A DNA stretch of 64,000 bases from Geosiphon pyriformis (GCA_016748015.1 JAAOMT010000222.1:808609-872608), one strand, 5' to 3'; counted from the stretch's first letter, positions 37,511-49,684 are shown. The notes: a model not told the origin generated them from the sequence alone. Program-made: numbers and translations.

Positions 37511-38896
37511 ATGGATCTCAGAAATTACAGCAATCTTAAAAATTATTTAGAGACTCTTATCATACCAAAAAACTGGTCTCCAAGTGAAAAACATCATTTA
37601 CAACACCAATCAAAACAATATTTCATACACCAGAACAAAATTTATTATAAAAATTACAGAAACTCAAACCAACCACTCAGATTAGTACAAGAGAATGAAA
37701 AAGAAACAATTTTATACAATATGTACACAGATCTATCTTCAGCACACTTGGAAAAAGATGGAACAATTCAAAAAACTCTTGAATATTATTTTTGGCCTTA
37801 CATGCAAAAAGACATTTGACAATATATAGAATCTTGTCATAGTTGTCAAAGAAGAGAAAAAACTTGCCCCACAGAACCTTTAAATCCAATCAAAGTTGGA
37901 CAACCTTTTGACAGAGTTGGAATTGATTTAGTCGGACTATTACCTATCACAACCCAAGAAAATCACTATATTGCAGTAGCAGTAGATTATCTTACCAAAT
38001 AGCCAGAATCTAGAGCCATCCAAAGAGCAGATGCAAAATTAGTAGCAAATTTCATCTATGAAGACATTATTTGTAGACATAGATGCCCAATTGAACTTTT
38101 ATCTGATCAAGGAACACATTTTGTGAACAACTTGATACAAGAAATTTGTGAACAATTCAATATCAAAAGATTTCTATCATCATCTTATTACTCTCAAACA
38201 AATAGACTTGTAGAACATTTCAACAGAACATTGTGTAAATTGTTGGCCAAAGTCTCAACAGATTTTGAGCAGGAATAGGATATCTTTATTCCATCAGTGT
38301 TACTAGTATACAGAACACTAAAACAAGATACTATGAAACACACACCATTTGACCTTACTTATAAAAGGACAGCAACATTACCAATTAATTTTACAGTAGA
38401 AACATACTCAGTGCAACCAATCAATAAAGAAAACTTTCAAAAAACACTCCAAAAAAGGGCCTACACTCTTTTCAGTACACTGGAAGGAAAAAGAAAGATA
38501 GCAGCAACTCACATTGAACATTCCCAAGCTTAACAAAAAGAAAGACATGACAACAAATTACCATTTATTATCAATGAATTTAAAGTTGGAAATAAAGTTC
38601 TCTTATACAGAACTAAGACTGAAAAACAATGGAGTGGAAAATTTGAAAACAAATGGGATGAACCATTTTATATTCACAAAATTTTAGGCAATGGATTATA
38701 CAAGTTAAAACTTGATGATAAAATACTAGCAAAAGTTACATATGGAGACAGATTGAAACACTATAATTCCAGAAACAATCTTAAAACATTAATTCCACAA
38801 ATTGATACACATTTTCCTTTAATTAATCCTGAAGATATTTCCCGAAATTTAGAACCAATAATTATAATAGAACAACAACTAAACTTGAACACTTAA
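37511..38896 (+). pseudogene. Ty3 integrase with C-terminal chromatin/nucleic-acid-binding region
   Basis: N-terminal zinc region SAHLEKDGTI...CHSCQRREKTC (HHCC type). Catalytic core: FDRVGIDLVGLLPI (Asp 1), PIELLSDQGTHFVN (Asp 2), SQTNRLVEHFNRTL (Glu; Gly to Arg just before it). A C-terminal module VGNKVLLYRTKTEKQWSGKFENKWDEPFYI and GDRLKHYNSRN resembles the GPY/F region that follows Ty3 integrases. Stops at 37817, 38000 (TAG in YLTK-W-PE), 38276 and 38531 interrupt it. It lies in a different frame from RNase H, with the shift between 37452 and 37511. Confidence 0.85.
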
Positions 38897-39076
38897 ATTT
38901 TACAATAATTCTTTAATAAAAACACAAAGACAAAAAATAGTAAATAATTACAAAAAACACCCAAACCCAAAAACAAATAAAAACTTCATATCCAAAAATA
39001 ATTTTCTTTATTCTCCCTTTTCATAATTTGTCAATTTTATTATGATTATTCCCCAAAATATTCAACAAATATCTCA

Positions 39077-40619
39077 TGCCTTTGTGGAACAATTGTGTCA
39101 ATGCAATGGTGGTGTTTTTGACTGGAAGACTTTCAAGTGTTGGAAAAGGCTGGATCCACGTGGCCCCATTCCTAATTGGTTTGGTGTCTCTGTTGATTAT
39201 CTTGGTGGTGTGGGGTCATCTTCTTCTATTCATGGCTGTTCGGTGGGCATTTTTTCTACTCTTAGTGTCTTGGAATCCACTGATTTTGATTTGGTTTGTA
39301 ATTGTTTGTTGGGATTGGTTGCTGATAGCCTTTTGGTCTATACCAATAGATCCTTGGCTGGTTTGGGCACTCTTAGTGTTAAATCAGGTGCGGCAGTTTT
39401 CTTTAATGATATTAATATGGGTTTAGGTGTTAAGGTCTCGGATTTGTTGTTATCTACTTTGGCAGAATTGCAAGCTATTGCACTTGCTCTCAAGTGTGTT
39501 CCTACAGTTAACAAAGTTAGCTTATTTTCAGATAGTCAGGCCGTGTTGGATGCTTGCAGGTTGGAATTGGGTTTTGTGCATCCGGATTTTTGGAATAATT
39601 GTTGGGTGGAGCGCCATCATATTGCTGGTTTTGTTTGTGCTAAAAGGTTGGATGTCAGCTGGTGTAAGATTAAAGGACATTCTGGTGTTGTAGATAATAA
39701 CTGGGCTGATGATCTGGCTGGCTGTGCGGCTCTTTCTGATTTTGTTCTTCCCCCCTGGCTGGATGAGTGGTTTATTCTGGCTGGTGGTAGTCCAGTTTTG
39801 GGTAATTCTAGACATTTTGTGCATGATATTTATTGGTTTATTCATTGTTTACATTAGGGTTTCAGTTCAGGTAATAGGGTTATTGCTGGTAAATTGCTCA
39901 CAGATATTGATTGGTGCAGGTCCTCTTCTGTCTGGCATCCCGATTCACACATGGCTGCTGGTTTCATCAGTATTTGGACTACTGGCTTGCGCATGTATTT
40001 TATGAAAGCTCTGCATCATAGACTGTCTGTGGTCATTCGCAAACACCTTTATGATAGGAGTTACCCTAGTGTGGTTTGCTTGTTTTGTGGAAATGTGGAG
40101 GTCTCAAACCATGTTTTTTCTTGTAATTCTGACTTTGCTAATCGTGATCGGCTGCTTGGTGATTTTGCGGTTAAATGGGAAGGTATTTCTGGCCTTCGTG
40201 GCCCTTCTTTTCATGTGCTGCAAACTTTTTCTTTGTGTATTCTTGACACTTCGGTCTGTGTTGCTCTATGCAAAGGCTTTGTTTTTAATGATTGGTTTTT
40301 TGAGGCGGTTTCTGTTTTTGGTGACCTGAAACTTGCTGGTGCAAAAATTGTGGACTTTGTTTGTGATTTTTGCCTAGCTTTTAGAGATGATATTTGGTTG
40401 GTCCATGTCAAACATCGTGTCTTTATGGAGAAACATAGGTTAATTCCTCAAGACAGTTCTGTGCTAATTTCTATTTCTGGTTTGTCTTCCCTGTTTTTGG
40501 CTGGAGTTGTCAGATTGTTGGGTATTGATGATGCATTTGGCATTAGGTTTGGTTTGTGCAAATTTAGTTTGTTCATTTCAGGTGCTTTAGATGTGGTTTC
40601 TGTTCATATAGGTGCATAG
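39077..40619 (+). pseudogene. C-terminal part of LINE ORF: RNase H and zinc finger
   Basis: RNase H: LLVYTNRSLAGLGTL (TDGS expected, both changes G-to-A), STLAELQAIALALKCV (Glu intact), SLFSDSQAVLDACR (Asp intact), KIKGHSGVVDNNWADDLA. After one TAG at 39855 (W expected) come YFMKALHHRLSVVIRK, LYDRSYPSVVCLFC and CGNVEVSNHVFSC, a Cx2Cx7Hx3C finger. The end is FRDDIWLVHVKHRVFMEKHRL...VVRLLGIDDAFG...VSVHIGA. An upstream ATG at 39042, belonging to Ty3 ORF3, runs in frame into this sequence and creates a chance chimera. RT and endonuclease are missing, so it cannot move on its own. Confidence 0.9.
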
Positions 40620-40754
40620 TGTTGTTCTGATTGGCCTGAGTGGCTAGTCACATGTAGAAAGTGCATAATTCATGCCTAATTTAGATCAATTATTTGATGT
40701 ATAGTTTTAGGTTGTGTTTGGATTTCACTTAATAAATGTAAAAAAAAAAAAAAA
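39077..40754 (+). mobile_element. 5'-truncated LINE inserted in Ty3 ORF3
   Basis: Best-preserved LINE here. A perfect 10-bp target duplication AAATATCTCA (39067-39076 and 40755-40764) flanks it, and it ends in an A-run (40740 onward). It contains the last ~515 codons of the LINE ORF plus a 120-bp 3' UTR with ACTTAATAAATG before the tail. Its base composition (G/T-rich sense strand) is clearly unlike the surrounding A-rich Ty3 sequence, supporting a recent arrival. Confidence 0.93.
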
Positions 40755-41212
40755 AAATATCTCAAAAGTTAATGTTAGTCTTGAAAACACTTCCTGACTT
40801 ATTCATAACGATTAATGGAAGTTAAATTAATTACATTCAGAAAAAAACCACAGCCCCAGTAGTAAATTATTTACAGAACTATCATTCCTATAGAAGAAAA
40901 ACAAGAAGTCACTTTGAAAATAGGTTACCAAGACTTTTGAAGCAAGCACTGGAAGAAAATCTTTTAATTGCTCTTATTGACATTCCACCAAATGCTACAA
41001 TGCAACAAGAATTTCTACTACTTCTTAATGAACAGAACAATGAACACACTCCTATTTATAAATACTTTCACATTGGAAAGACACTTTATAAACAAAAACT
41101 GGAACTTGAAACAACAAATCTCACTCCTGAAGCTATACAAAAACAAATTCATAATGAATTCAAAACAGCAGCTAGACCAACAAATTTCATAAAATATATT
41201 ACATTTGATTAA

Positions 41213-44200
41213 CCAATAAAAATTGTTGTAAATCACAGAATATGTTTGTACAATATACTAAAAAAAATTTTTGTTAACAAAACTTTTTATAATAAACTAA
41301 ACACCAACTTTTTATCTATTTTTAATGTTAACAATTTTATAAAAATCCACAAAGTAAATATAAAATTATATATATATAGAGTTATATGTATATAAAATAT
41401 AATAATAAGTATTATAATTCTAATAAATATCAAAAAACAATTAATTTTTAGAAAAAAACTGTAGTTGTAATTTTTTTCAAAAATTTTCAAAAAGTGATTT
41501 GCAGAATTAAAAAAACTTTTTAAGTTCTTTTTAAATTAAAACAAAACATATTTTTAATAATACAACTTAAAACAATAAATAATAAATCAATAAACATTAG
41601 TAAATGTTTTAAGAAGAAAACTAGATCTAATAAAAAAACTTTTTATTATTGAAAAAGAAAAAATATCAATAAAATAATCCAATAAATTGTATTTTTACCA
41701 GTTAAAATAAGTTATAAATCAGTATATAAAGATTTTTTAGTAAGTTTGAAAAAAATAACAAATTAAAATTCTTAAAATATAATGTATTTAAAAAATTATA
41801 ACATTAATTAATACCAAAAAATCAAATTATAAGTTTAAAACCTAATTTGTATAATACCTATTAATATTTTAGAAATAATTTATATTATAATATTTATTAA
41901 GAAAAAAAAAACTTAAAAAATTTAAAAAACATTTATTTAAAATTAAAAAAAATTATTATAATAAAAATACCAAATTAATTAAAAAACAAAAAATTGGTTA
42001 ACCAAAATTATTTAAAGAGTAAAATATTATATTATAATTATGATTAAGCTCAAAATATTTATCTGTTTTATTCTAATTAATAAGTAAGTAAAATATATTA
42101 TCTTAATTTATATAAAGTTTATTTATATGGTATTTAAGATAAAACAATAAAAAAACAAATTAATTATGTTTTTAATAAATATAAAATTATAGATAAAAAT
42201 TTTAATAATACACTTAATATAATTTTTAATAAAATTAAAAGATTAAATAAAAGTAAAAAATATTCAAATTTACTTGTAATAATATTAGAAAACAAAACAA
42301 AATAATCTAAGAATTTAGTTTTATTTATATTTGGTAATTTATAATTATTATAAAATTATTAAATTAAATTTTATAATTTTAAAACATATTAAATTTAAAT
42401 ATAATAGTAGTTTTAAACTGATTAAAAAACTTTACAAAAAAACAAGAATAAATTATATAAATTATGTAGTTAATACAGTAAAAAAATTTAATCTAACAAA
42501 ATTAAATAAAACTTAATACTATAAAAATGAAAAAAACTTTTAATACTTAAATATTAAAACTATTTTAAGAATTTATTTTAAAAAATTAAATGGTTTATAA
42601 AAATATTAACACTTTTTTTTAAAAACAATTAGTTTTAATATTATAAAAATTTAATTTATTGTAAATTAAAAAATCAAATATTTTTTAAATTATTAAAAAA
42701 ATTAAAGCTTGTTTTGTTTTAGTATTAATATTACTTTTTTTGAAATACAAAAAACAAAAATATTTTTATTATAATATTTGTTTATTTATTAAAAATAAAT
42801 TTAAAGAAACTATTTATATAAAACCAATTTATGTTAACAATAAATAAAAAATTTAAAAATAAATTTTCTCTATTATTTTATTATTATATTAATAAAATAA
42901 TATATTTAATAATGTTTTTATAAAAAAAATATTAAGTATTTATTAAAAATTAAAAAAGTTTAACAAAAAATTATGATAAACAACAACAAATAAATAAAGA
43001 ATTATTAAATAATATTAAAACATTAAAAAAGTAATTAATTAATAAATTAATAAAATTAAAACTAAAAATTTGTTATATACAGATTAATTTAATAAAAACA
43101 GCTATTTTTTTAATTATTAATAATATAAAAAACTAAACAAAAAATAACAAATAAAAACAAATTAAAAATAACAATAGATTTTCAGAAAACTAAAAAATAA
43201 GCTAAATATTATAAAAAAGTTTAATTTAATATTATAATTAAAAAATATTAAAAAAGTTTATTGATAATTCAAAAATTTAGTCACAAATTGTTCAAAATAT
43301 ATTTCGAATTAAAATAAATAAGATTATTAACTTATTAATCAAAAATAAAGTTTGAAAAAAAAATTAATAAGTTAAATAAATATAAAAAACAAATTAAAAA
43401 TTTAGCAAAAAAAGTTAAAAAACTCTTATTTAATAATTTAAAATTATCTAAAAATGAAATAAAAAAAAGAAAAATTTATTAACAAATAAAAATCACAAAA
43501 GTTATTAAAAAAATATGTAAAAAATAAAGTATATTAAGCAAAATTATTAATAAATAAAAAATTAATGTTAAAACTTACTTTATTTTTTTTATTAAAACTA
43601 TTAAGAATTTAAATAATAATTAAAAAATAGAATTAAGAAAAAAAATTAAAAATAATCAAAAAATTATTTAGTAATCTTATATAATAATCAGAAATTAAAA
43701 AAACAAAATTAAATAATTAAAAAAAAAGATGTTTTAAAATTATTAGCAAAAACAAAAAATATTGTTTAATTTATATAAAAAACCTTTATTATTTTTATTC
43801 AAAAAACAAAATAAGTTTATGTTGTTAAAAATAAAAATAAAAAACAAGTTTTTATATTTGATAAAAAAAGCTAAATATTAAATAAACTTTATGTTTTATT
43901 AATTTTTTGTCTATAATAAAACCAAAAAACTTTAAAAAGTAGTTATAAATCTTTTTTTTTATCTGTTTTTATATTTAATTATTTTTTTTAACACTAATTT
44001 ATTTGTAATTATAAAATTAGCTGATAGTTTAGTTAAAGATATAAATAGTAACAAAATTAAAATAAAATATTATTTTAACATCATAAAAAATTAAAATATA
44101 CATATCTATACTTTTAAAAAATTAGAAAAAAGTTTAAAAAACTTGTTATTAAGTCTAAAATTATTGACTTATTAATAAGTCTTTTGATTATAAATGTGCT

Positions 44201-45234
44201 TAAAAGTAATAAAATAATTATAAATTATTTTTAAAGTAATAAAATTAAAAGTAAGAAAAACAATATTAGTAAAATATTTAACATTAAAAATTTAAGAAAC
44301 ACAATAATAAAAAAAATTAGTTTTATTAATTTAAATAACTCTAATAATAATAAATACATAAATAAAACTATTGTTATGAATTAAAATAACAAGTTAACAG
44401 ATAGCAAATAAGAACAAAATTATAAAGTAATAAAAATAATCAAAAAGAAAATTACAATAAGAAAATAAATTGAATAAATAAAGATTCAATATATATAATT
44501 AGTTTTATAAAAATTACAGTTGTAAATCTTTTTAGAAAATCTAAAGATAGAGAAATAGTTTATAATTGTTAACAAGATAATATCATTGCTATTATTCTAT
44601 GTTTCAACTTAGCAATTTTTAAAATTAATAATAAGTATTGTTATATTTATTAATTATTTTTTTATTTAATAAATTATAAAAACAAGCAATTATTTCTTAG
44701 GTTAATTTTAATAATACAAATTAAGAAAAAAATAAAATAAAATATGTAAATACCAACAAATAATTTTTTATTCCAAAATATTTAAATACTTAAAGATAGA
44801 GAAAAATAAATAAATAATATAAGAGAAAGTAATTAATAGTGAGTTTTATTTTGTTATTTTAATCATATTCTTTTATAATTAAGAGATTTATTACTTATAT
44901 AGCTATTAAAAGTGGTTAACAATTACTATTTAAAAATAAGATGACTAATTATATAACATTAGTGGCTAATATATATAATAATTAATAAAAATTATGAGTT
45001 TTAATTGTAATATTATTCTTTTCAAAGAAATTAAGCTTCAATAAAATCAAATTATTTATTGGGTATTCTAACTGAAAAGTTTTGTTTAGTTCAAAACTAA
45101 CTAGTTTAATAAAGTTTTTTGTAAATAAAATATATAGTATTTAAAGTAAAATAAGCTTTGTATTTAAAAAACCAAATCTTTGTATAAGAATTTTAATTCT
45201 TTTAACAATAATCAAAACTCAGAAAACATTTAGC
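41213..45234. other. AT-rich desert
   Basis: About 4 kb of almost pure A/T. I searched by eye for a 3' LTR matching 30815-31784 (GAATTTTAGCTATTAATTAG) and found none. Open frames are K/N/I/L-rich and unsupported. Confidence 0.6.
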
Positions 45235-45236
45235 TA

Positions 45237-46591
45237 CAGGGGGGTATAAAAAGTATTGGACACTTTTATAATATGTTATATAAAAGAACTAACTTATGAA
45301 TTGTTAATTTTTTATTATTATATTAAAATACATGTTAGTATTTTGTTTGACCCCCATTTGCTTCAAGAATAGCTTGAACTCGACGTGGCATAGACTTGAT
45401 TAAATTACAATAGTAATTTACAAGTATCACATCCCATTTTTCCTTAACCTACTGTTCCAATTGTACAATATTTAAGGATTGTAAATTACATTGACAAATT
45501 TTAACTTCAATATATGACCAAAAATTTTCTATTGGAGTAATATCAGGACTTTGTGTTGGCCAAGGAAGTAATTCAACATTTAAAGAGGTAAGAAAAAAAC
45601 GCACAACTTTTGATATATGGATTGGTGCATTGTCTTCCTGAAAAAAAAACTTTTTTTTAGTTTTTTTTGCATGAAGTTTTACCGTAGGAATTGCATAATT
45701 AGCCAAGATTTTGTGGTGTATAACTCCAGTAATATGACCAACCAAAGGAACTAAAGGACCCAAATCAATCCATGAAAAACATCCCCAAAACATGTGACCA
45801 AAGCTTTTTCTAACTGTGGCTGCAATACAATCCTTATGAAACTCTTTGGAAGATTTATGTCATACACATCCAAATCCTGTAGTTCTAAATTGTGTATGTG
45901 TAGATTCATCTGACCAAACAACTCATTTAAAATCTTCTACTGTCCAATTTTCATAAGTATGAGCCCATTGTAAATGTTTTTCTTTATTTGATTTGAAAAT
46001 TAATGGCTTGAGATAAGAAATACATGAGCGAAGTCCTTTTTGAGCTAATCCATTTTGAATAGTTTGTATAGAAATAGATTTGTTGGTATCTTTAATAAAA
46101 TTCAATCATATTTGAGAAAAAGTTTGGTAACGGGTTTCTTTATTCTCCATTATTAAATATTTGAATTGTTCACGTGTGCATTTGTCAAGAATTTGTGGTT
46201 GGCCCGTTCATTTTTTAGGAAGTTTTTTTAGCTCGTATGACTTCCATACACATATTACAGAAGAATGTGAACATCCAATAGTCATGGAAATCTCACTGTT
46301 TGTATGTTCTAACTTTATTGCTAAAATAATTCCTCCTTTTTGGTATTCAGAAAGTTCTTTTCCAAGACACATTTGATGTGGTAAATTTTTTCATGACAAG
46401 AATGTTTGATATTTTATATATATGCATATAATCCACTGTTGTGTTTTACAAGGACACGATTTATATTGATTTGTAGATTATAACTATAAGTAATTATAAA
46501 AAAAATTATGGCTTAAATTGGTAATGGTATTACTATATATTGCCTTTTTTATATATTATATTAAGTGTCCAATACTTTTTATACCCCCCTG
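45237..46591 (-). mobile_element. Tc1/mariner DNA transposon with perfect 29-bp TIRs
   Basis: 1355 bp. The left end at 45237-45265 begins CAGGGGGGTATAAAAAGT, and the right end (46563-46591) is its exact inverse over 29 bp. A TA dinucleotide flanks each side (45235-45236 and 46592-46593), the target duplication of this superfamily. The transposase occupies nearly the whole interior on the minus strand. The ends are intact, so it could in principle be moved by a transposase supplied elsewhere. Confidence 0.95.
45335..46372 (-). pseudogene. Tc1-like DD34E transposase with five nonsense codons
   Basis: One uninterrupted frame of 346 codons apart from five stops: TGA at 46210-46208, 46108-46106, 45925-45923 and 45862-45860, and TAG at 45451-45449. 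N-terminal helix-turn-helix: ELSEYQKGGIILAIKLEHTN and SMTIGCSHSSVICVWKSY. The catalytic triad is present: VWSDEST (Asp), FFQEDNAPIH (Asp) and SPDITPIENFW (Glu), with 34 residues between the last two. The C-terminus ends SMPRRVQAILEANGG, typical of the family. Every stop fits a single C-to-T or G-to-A change from CGA, TGG or CAG. There are no frameshifts, so decay is recent. Confidence 0.93.
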
Positions 46592-46593
46592 TA

Positions 46594-49500
46594 TATAATG
46601 CTTAAAATTTTCATTTGTATTTTAGAAGTTGTTTTCTTCATAAGCTTTATGTCTTTTATAATTTTATTAAGTTAACTATAAAGCTTTAGTTGTTTTTTAT
46701 ATGACAGGTTTTTGTTTATGGGCAGAATTTTTTCAATTGTTTTTTCAATTATAATAAAAAGTATAAATATTGTTACTGTTATGTTTTTTAGCAGATACTT
46801 ATATATTTTGCTATCAATTTTTTCTTTTTTAGTAATGGTTTTCTTTAATCTAATAATAATATGTGTTCTATTATTATCAGTTATAGTAATTTGTTTTCTA
46901 ATAATCAGAGTAGCATTTGGATAATTTTTAATCCAATACTTATGAAAAATATAAAAAGCATTTTAAATGTTTTAATCTAAGAAATAATTGTTCATATCAA
47001 TTGAAAATACATTTGTTTTAAGAATAGTATATTTATTTATATTTGATTTTTGTTAATTATTTAGATTGGTATTACTATAACAAATAATCAATCAAATTAT
47101 TTGTAATATTTTTTAAGTTACATGTTATGAACAGAGCAATTATTAAAGATTGTTTCATATTTAATTTGTAAAATCTAAGAATCATTATTTAAAACTTTGT
47201 TGATTATAAAAAATTTTTTTATTTGCTAGAGAATTTATTACTATAAACATTGTTTTTGTCTAAGTAATATTCTAAAACTAAGTTATCAATACTTAAAAAT
47301 GTTTTTTATAAGTTTTTTTTTTTTTAAGCTTTTCTTGAAACTGTTTTATTTTTTTAAAAACAATTATCTGTGTTTTTATTAAAGAGTTAAAAATAATATT
47401 AAGTCTTTTTTGCAAAATTTTTTGGTAATTTTCTATTATAATTTTTTTTAAAGAGTATTGTTTTAATGTTTATTTCTATTGATAAAGTTGTTATTTGTCT
47501 ATAAAACAAATAAAAAGATTCATAATTTATTATATTATAATTTACAATTTTATAAAAAAACAAGACTAAAAATAGTATTTTGTTCTATAAATTTTTTTTT
47601 ACTGGTTTTAACTAAAATTTTACATAGTATTTAATTGAAATTTTTTACTAAGCTATTTGTTTGAAGGTAATAAAAAGAAAAAAACTTATAATATATTTCC
47701 ATTTTTTTACAAAGTTTTTTAATTAATATACCAAAAAAAGTTTGAAACAATTATAACAATAAATAATATCTTTATAAATAAAATTGGCTATTAAAACTAT
47801 TGTTTGGTCTGAAGTGGCTCTTGTTTTTATCTACTTTGTAAAATAATTGGTAGCTGTAATAATATATTTGTTGTAATTAGAAGTTATTGTTAAAAATCTA
47901 ATAATATCTATACTAATTCTGTTAAATGATTAACTAACAAAAATTAAATAGATACTTTTTTTCAATTGGGGGGGTTTTTTTTTTGGCAGATTTTTTCCCA
48001 AGATAAACCAATAATAGTAAATAAATGTTTTTTGAATTGTTTTTGTTTTTTTAAAGTGTCTAGTTAATAAATTAATATATATATTATAGATTATAATTTT
48101 TCTTTTTTTAAATTTTATAACTTTTTAAAGATAGTTAAAATTTTTTCTATTTCTTTTATATAGTTGGTTTTGGTAAATTAAATAAAAATTTAATTGTTTT
48201 TACAAATGTTTTCTTTGCTATTAAATATAGTCTAATGAATATTGTTTTTTATTCAAAAATTTTATTAAGACAGAATAATTGTTCAAGTCTATTATCATAT
48301 TTGGTTAAAAAAAATTACTAATAATTAAGTTAGTTTGGTTTATAAAGATTATACTATTACTGAATAGTAAGTCTAAAAAGAGCATCAAAATTTTGATAAT
48401 TTGTTCTTTTATAATATTGCATATTATAGTCAAATTTATTCAAATGAAGTATTTAACAAATTATTTGTTTGTATTCCAACTTATTTTTTTTGTACAGCCA
48501 AACCAAAACTTAATGATTTGTTATTATTAGAAATTTGATACCAAGAAAATATTTGTCTTAGTAACTGGTAATCTATACTACTAATTGATATTTTTGTTTA
48601 ATAACTAAGTAGTTTTGTTCTGCTGAAAAAAATAATCAGTTGATATAAACTATAATATGCTCTTTGTCATTTTTATTTTTTTAAAAAAGAACAGTACCAG
48701 ATCCAAAGCCAGATTTATTAGTATAAAAGATAAAAAATTAATTCAAATTAAGTTGTATAAGAATGAATTTTTTAACTAATTTTTCTTTTAAGATTTTAAA
48801 AATTTTTTGCTAATATGTGTTTCAGTAATAATTAACAGTTTTTTTAAGTAACTGGTTAAAAAAAAAAGACAATTTTAGAAAAATTTTTGACAAATTTTTG
48901 ATATATTATTTGATAAGAGTTAATTATTAATAATTACCACAAAATTATAAAGTTTTTTTTTTAATACTATTATAATAAAATATGTTTACTTGTTTTTAGT
49001 TTTTTTATTTAATCTATTTTCTTTTGATAAACTTGTTATTTTATTTGTTTAATTAATAAGACTTTAAATAAATATAAAAATCCAATAAACTAAACTAAAT
49101 TGAACTTTAAATATTATTTGAATTTGGCTTAAATAATAAACTAAATTTAAACCAAATTAAAATATATTCTGTTATAAAATTTTAACAAAAAGACAAAAAA
49201 TTAATAACAAAATAAAAAAATTTATATTTAAATATATAATTATCAAAATACTTTTTTTTAAATATACATAAAAAAATAATAAAAAAATTTTTGCTTTTAA
49301 ATTAAAAATTTTCATATAGAAAACAACTCATAAATTATAAAAAACTTAATAAAGTTATAAAAAACATAAAACTTTTTATATATAATTTTATTTTATCAAA
49401 ACTTAATTTTTTTGAAGAAATAATATTATAATTAAAACTTTTACATTTTAATTTTTATTTACTTACTTAATCATAATTAATTATATATATATATTAACTA

Positions 49501-49684
49501 CTAATATTATTAATAATTATTCTATTTTTAGAAAAAATTATTGATATAATTATTAACTTAATTATTAATTTGTTTATTAATCTGATTATTAATTGAATTA
49601 TTAATGTAATTATTAATGTAATTATTAATATTTTTTAAAAAATATATAACCAAGATTTTTCAAAATTATAAAAAAATTTTAAGA
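46594..49684. other. AT-rich region containing a decayed Ty3 relic
   Basis: Apart from the relic listed at 47680-48730, I see no recognisable gene. The open frame at 46712-46924 is a hydrophobic low-complexity artefact. Confidence 0.5.
47680..48730 (-). mobile_element. Highly decayed Ty3-type retrotransposon relic (RNase H and integrase)
   Basis: On the minus strand, 48726-48560 translates to NKSGFGSGTVLF...NKNDKEHIIVY...LFFSAEQNYLVIKQKYQLVV, matching the Ty3 RNase H block that runs from ASGFGxGAVLxQ to SPAEQNY. Near 48440-48370 a DYNMQYYKRTNYQNFDALFRL-like segment matches the post-RNase H linker ending in NADALSR. At 47935-47680, NRISIDIIRFLTIT, KYIITATNYFTK-stop, then ANFIYKDIIYCYNC matches the integrase core. 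The order agrees with Ty3 on the minus strand. Stops and A/T drift are extreme. Confidence 0.65.

Larger units (their letters stand above)
30815..41212 (+). mobile_element. Ty3-type LTR retrotransposon with embedded dUTPase and extra ORFs, inactivated
   Basis: Order along the plus strand: 5' LTR (30815-31784), primer-binding-like site, ORF1 (31830-32549), gag with CCHC knuckle, then protease, Cys-rich domain, dUTPase, RT and RNase H (to 37452), integrase (37511-38896), and ORF3 from 39042 to 41212 split by a LINE. RT-RNase H before integrase is the Ty3 order. Frames are 2 (gag), 1 (PR to RNase H) and 2 (integrase) relative to the window. Many in-frame TGA, TAG and TAA codons inactivate it. 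I found no copy of the LTR between 41213 and 45234, so the 3' LTR is missing or unrecognisable. The right boundary given is only the end of ORF3. Confidence 0.88.
39042..41212 (+). pseudogene. Ty3 element ORF3, split by a LINE insertion
   Basis: 5' part 39042-39076 (MIIPQNIQQIS) and 3' part 40765-41212, which ends KTAARPTNFIKYITFD. Ignoring the LINE and one copy of its target duplication, the two parts are in one frame of about 160 codons with one TAA near 40826. The product is polar, with LLLLNEQNNEHTPIYKY and LTPEAIQKQIHNEF; I recognise no domain. It sits downstream of integrase where a chromodomain, env-like or accessory ORF could be. No membrane segment or signal peptide is visible. Confidence 0.6.

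Noticed and set aside
39076-39693. Alternative long frames (39076-39426, 39427-39693, 39709-40005) on the plus strand
   Set aside because: They are +1 shadows of the LINE RNase H frame, which carries recognisable motifs.
30815-46591. TGA read as Trp (alternative genetic code), because many transposon stops are TGA at Trp positions
   Set aside because: Intact host genes here (La-motif protein, Apc11) terminate at TGA, and TAG and TAA also occur at Trp and Gln positions in the elements. Mutation explains all of them.
46712-46924. 70-codon hydrophobic frame as a membrane protein
   Set aside because: Poly-Ile/Phe/Val composition in A/T-rich DNA; no start context, no conserved motif.
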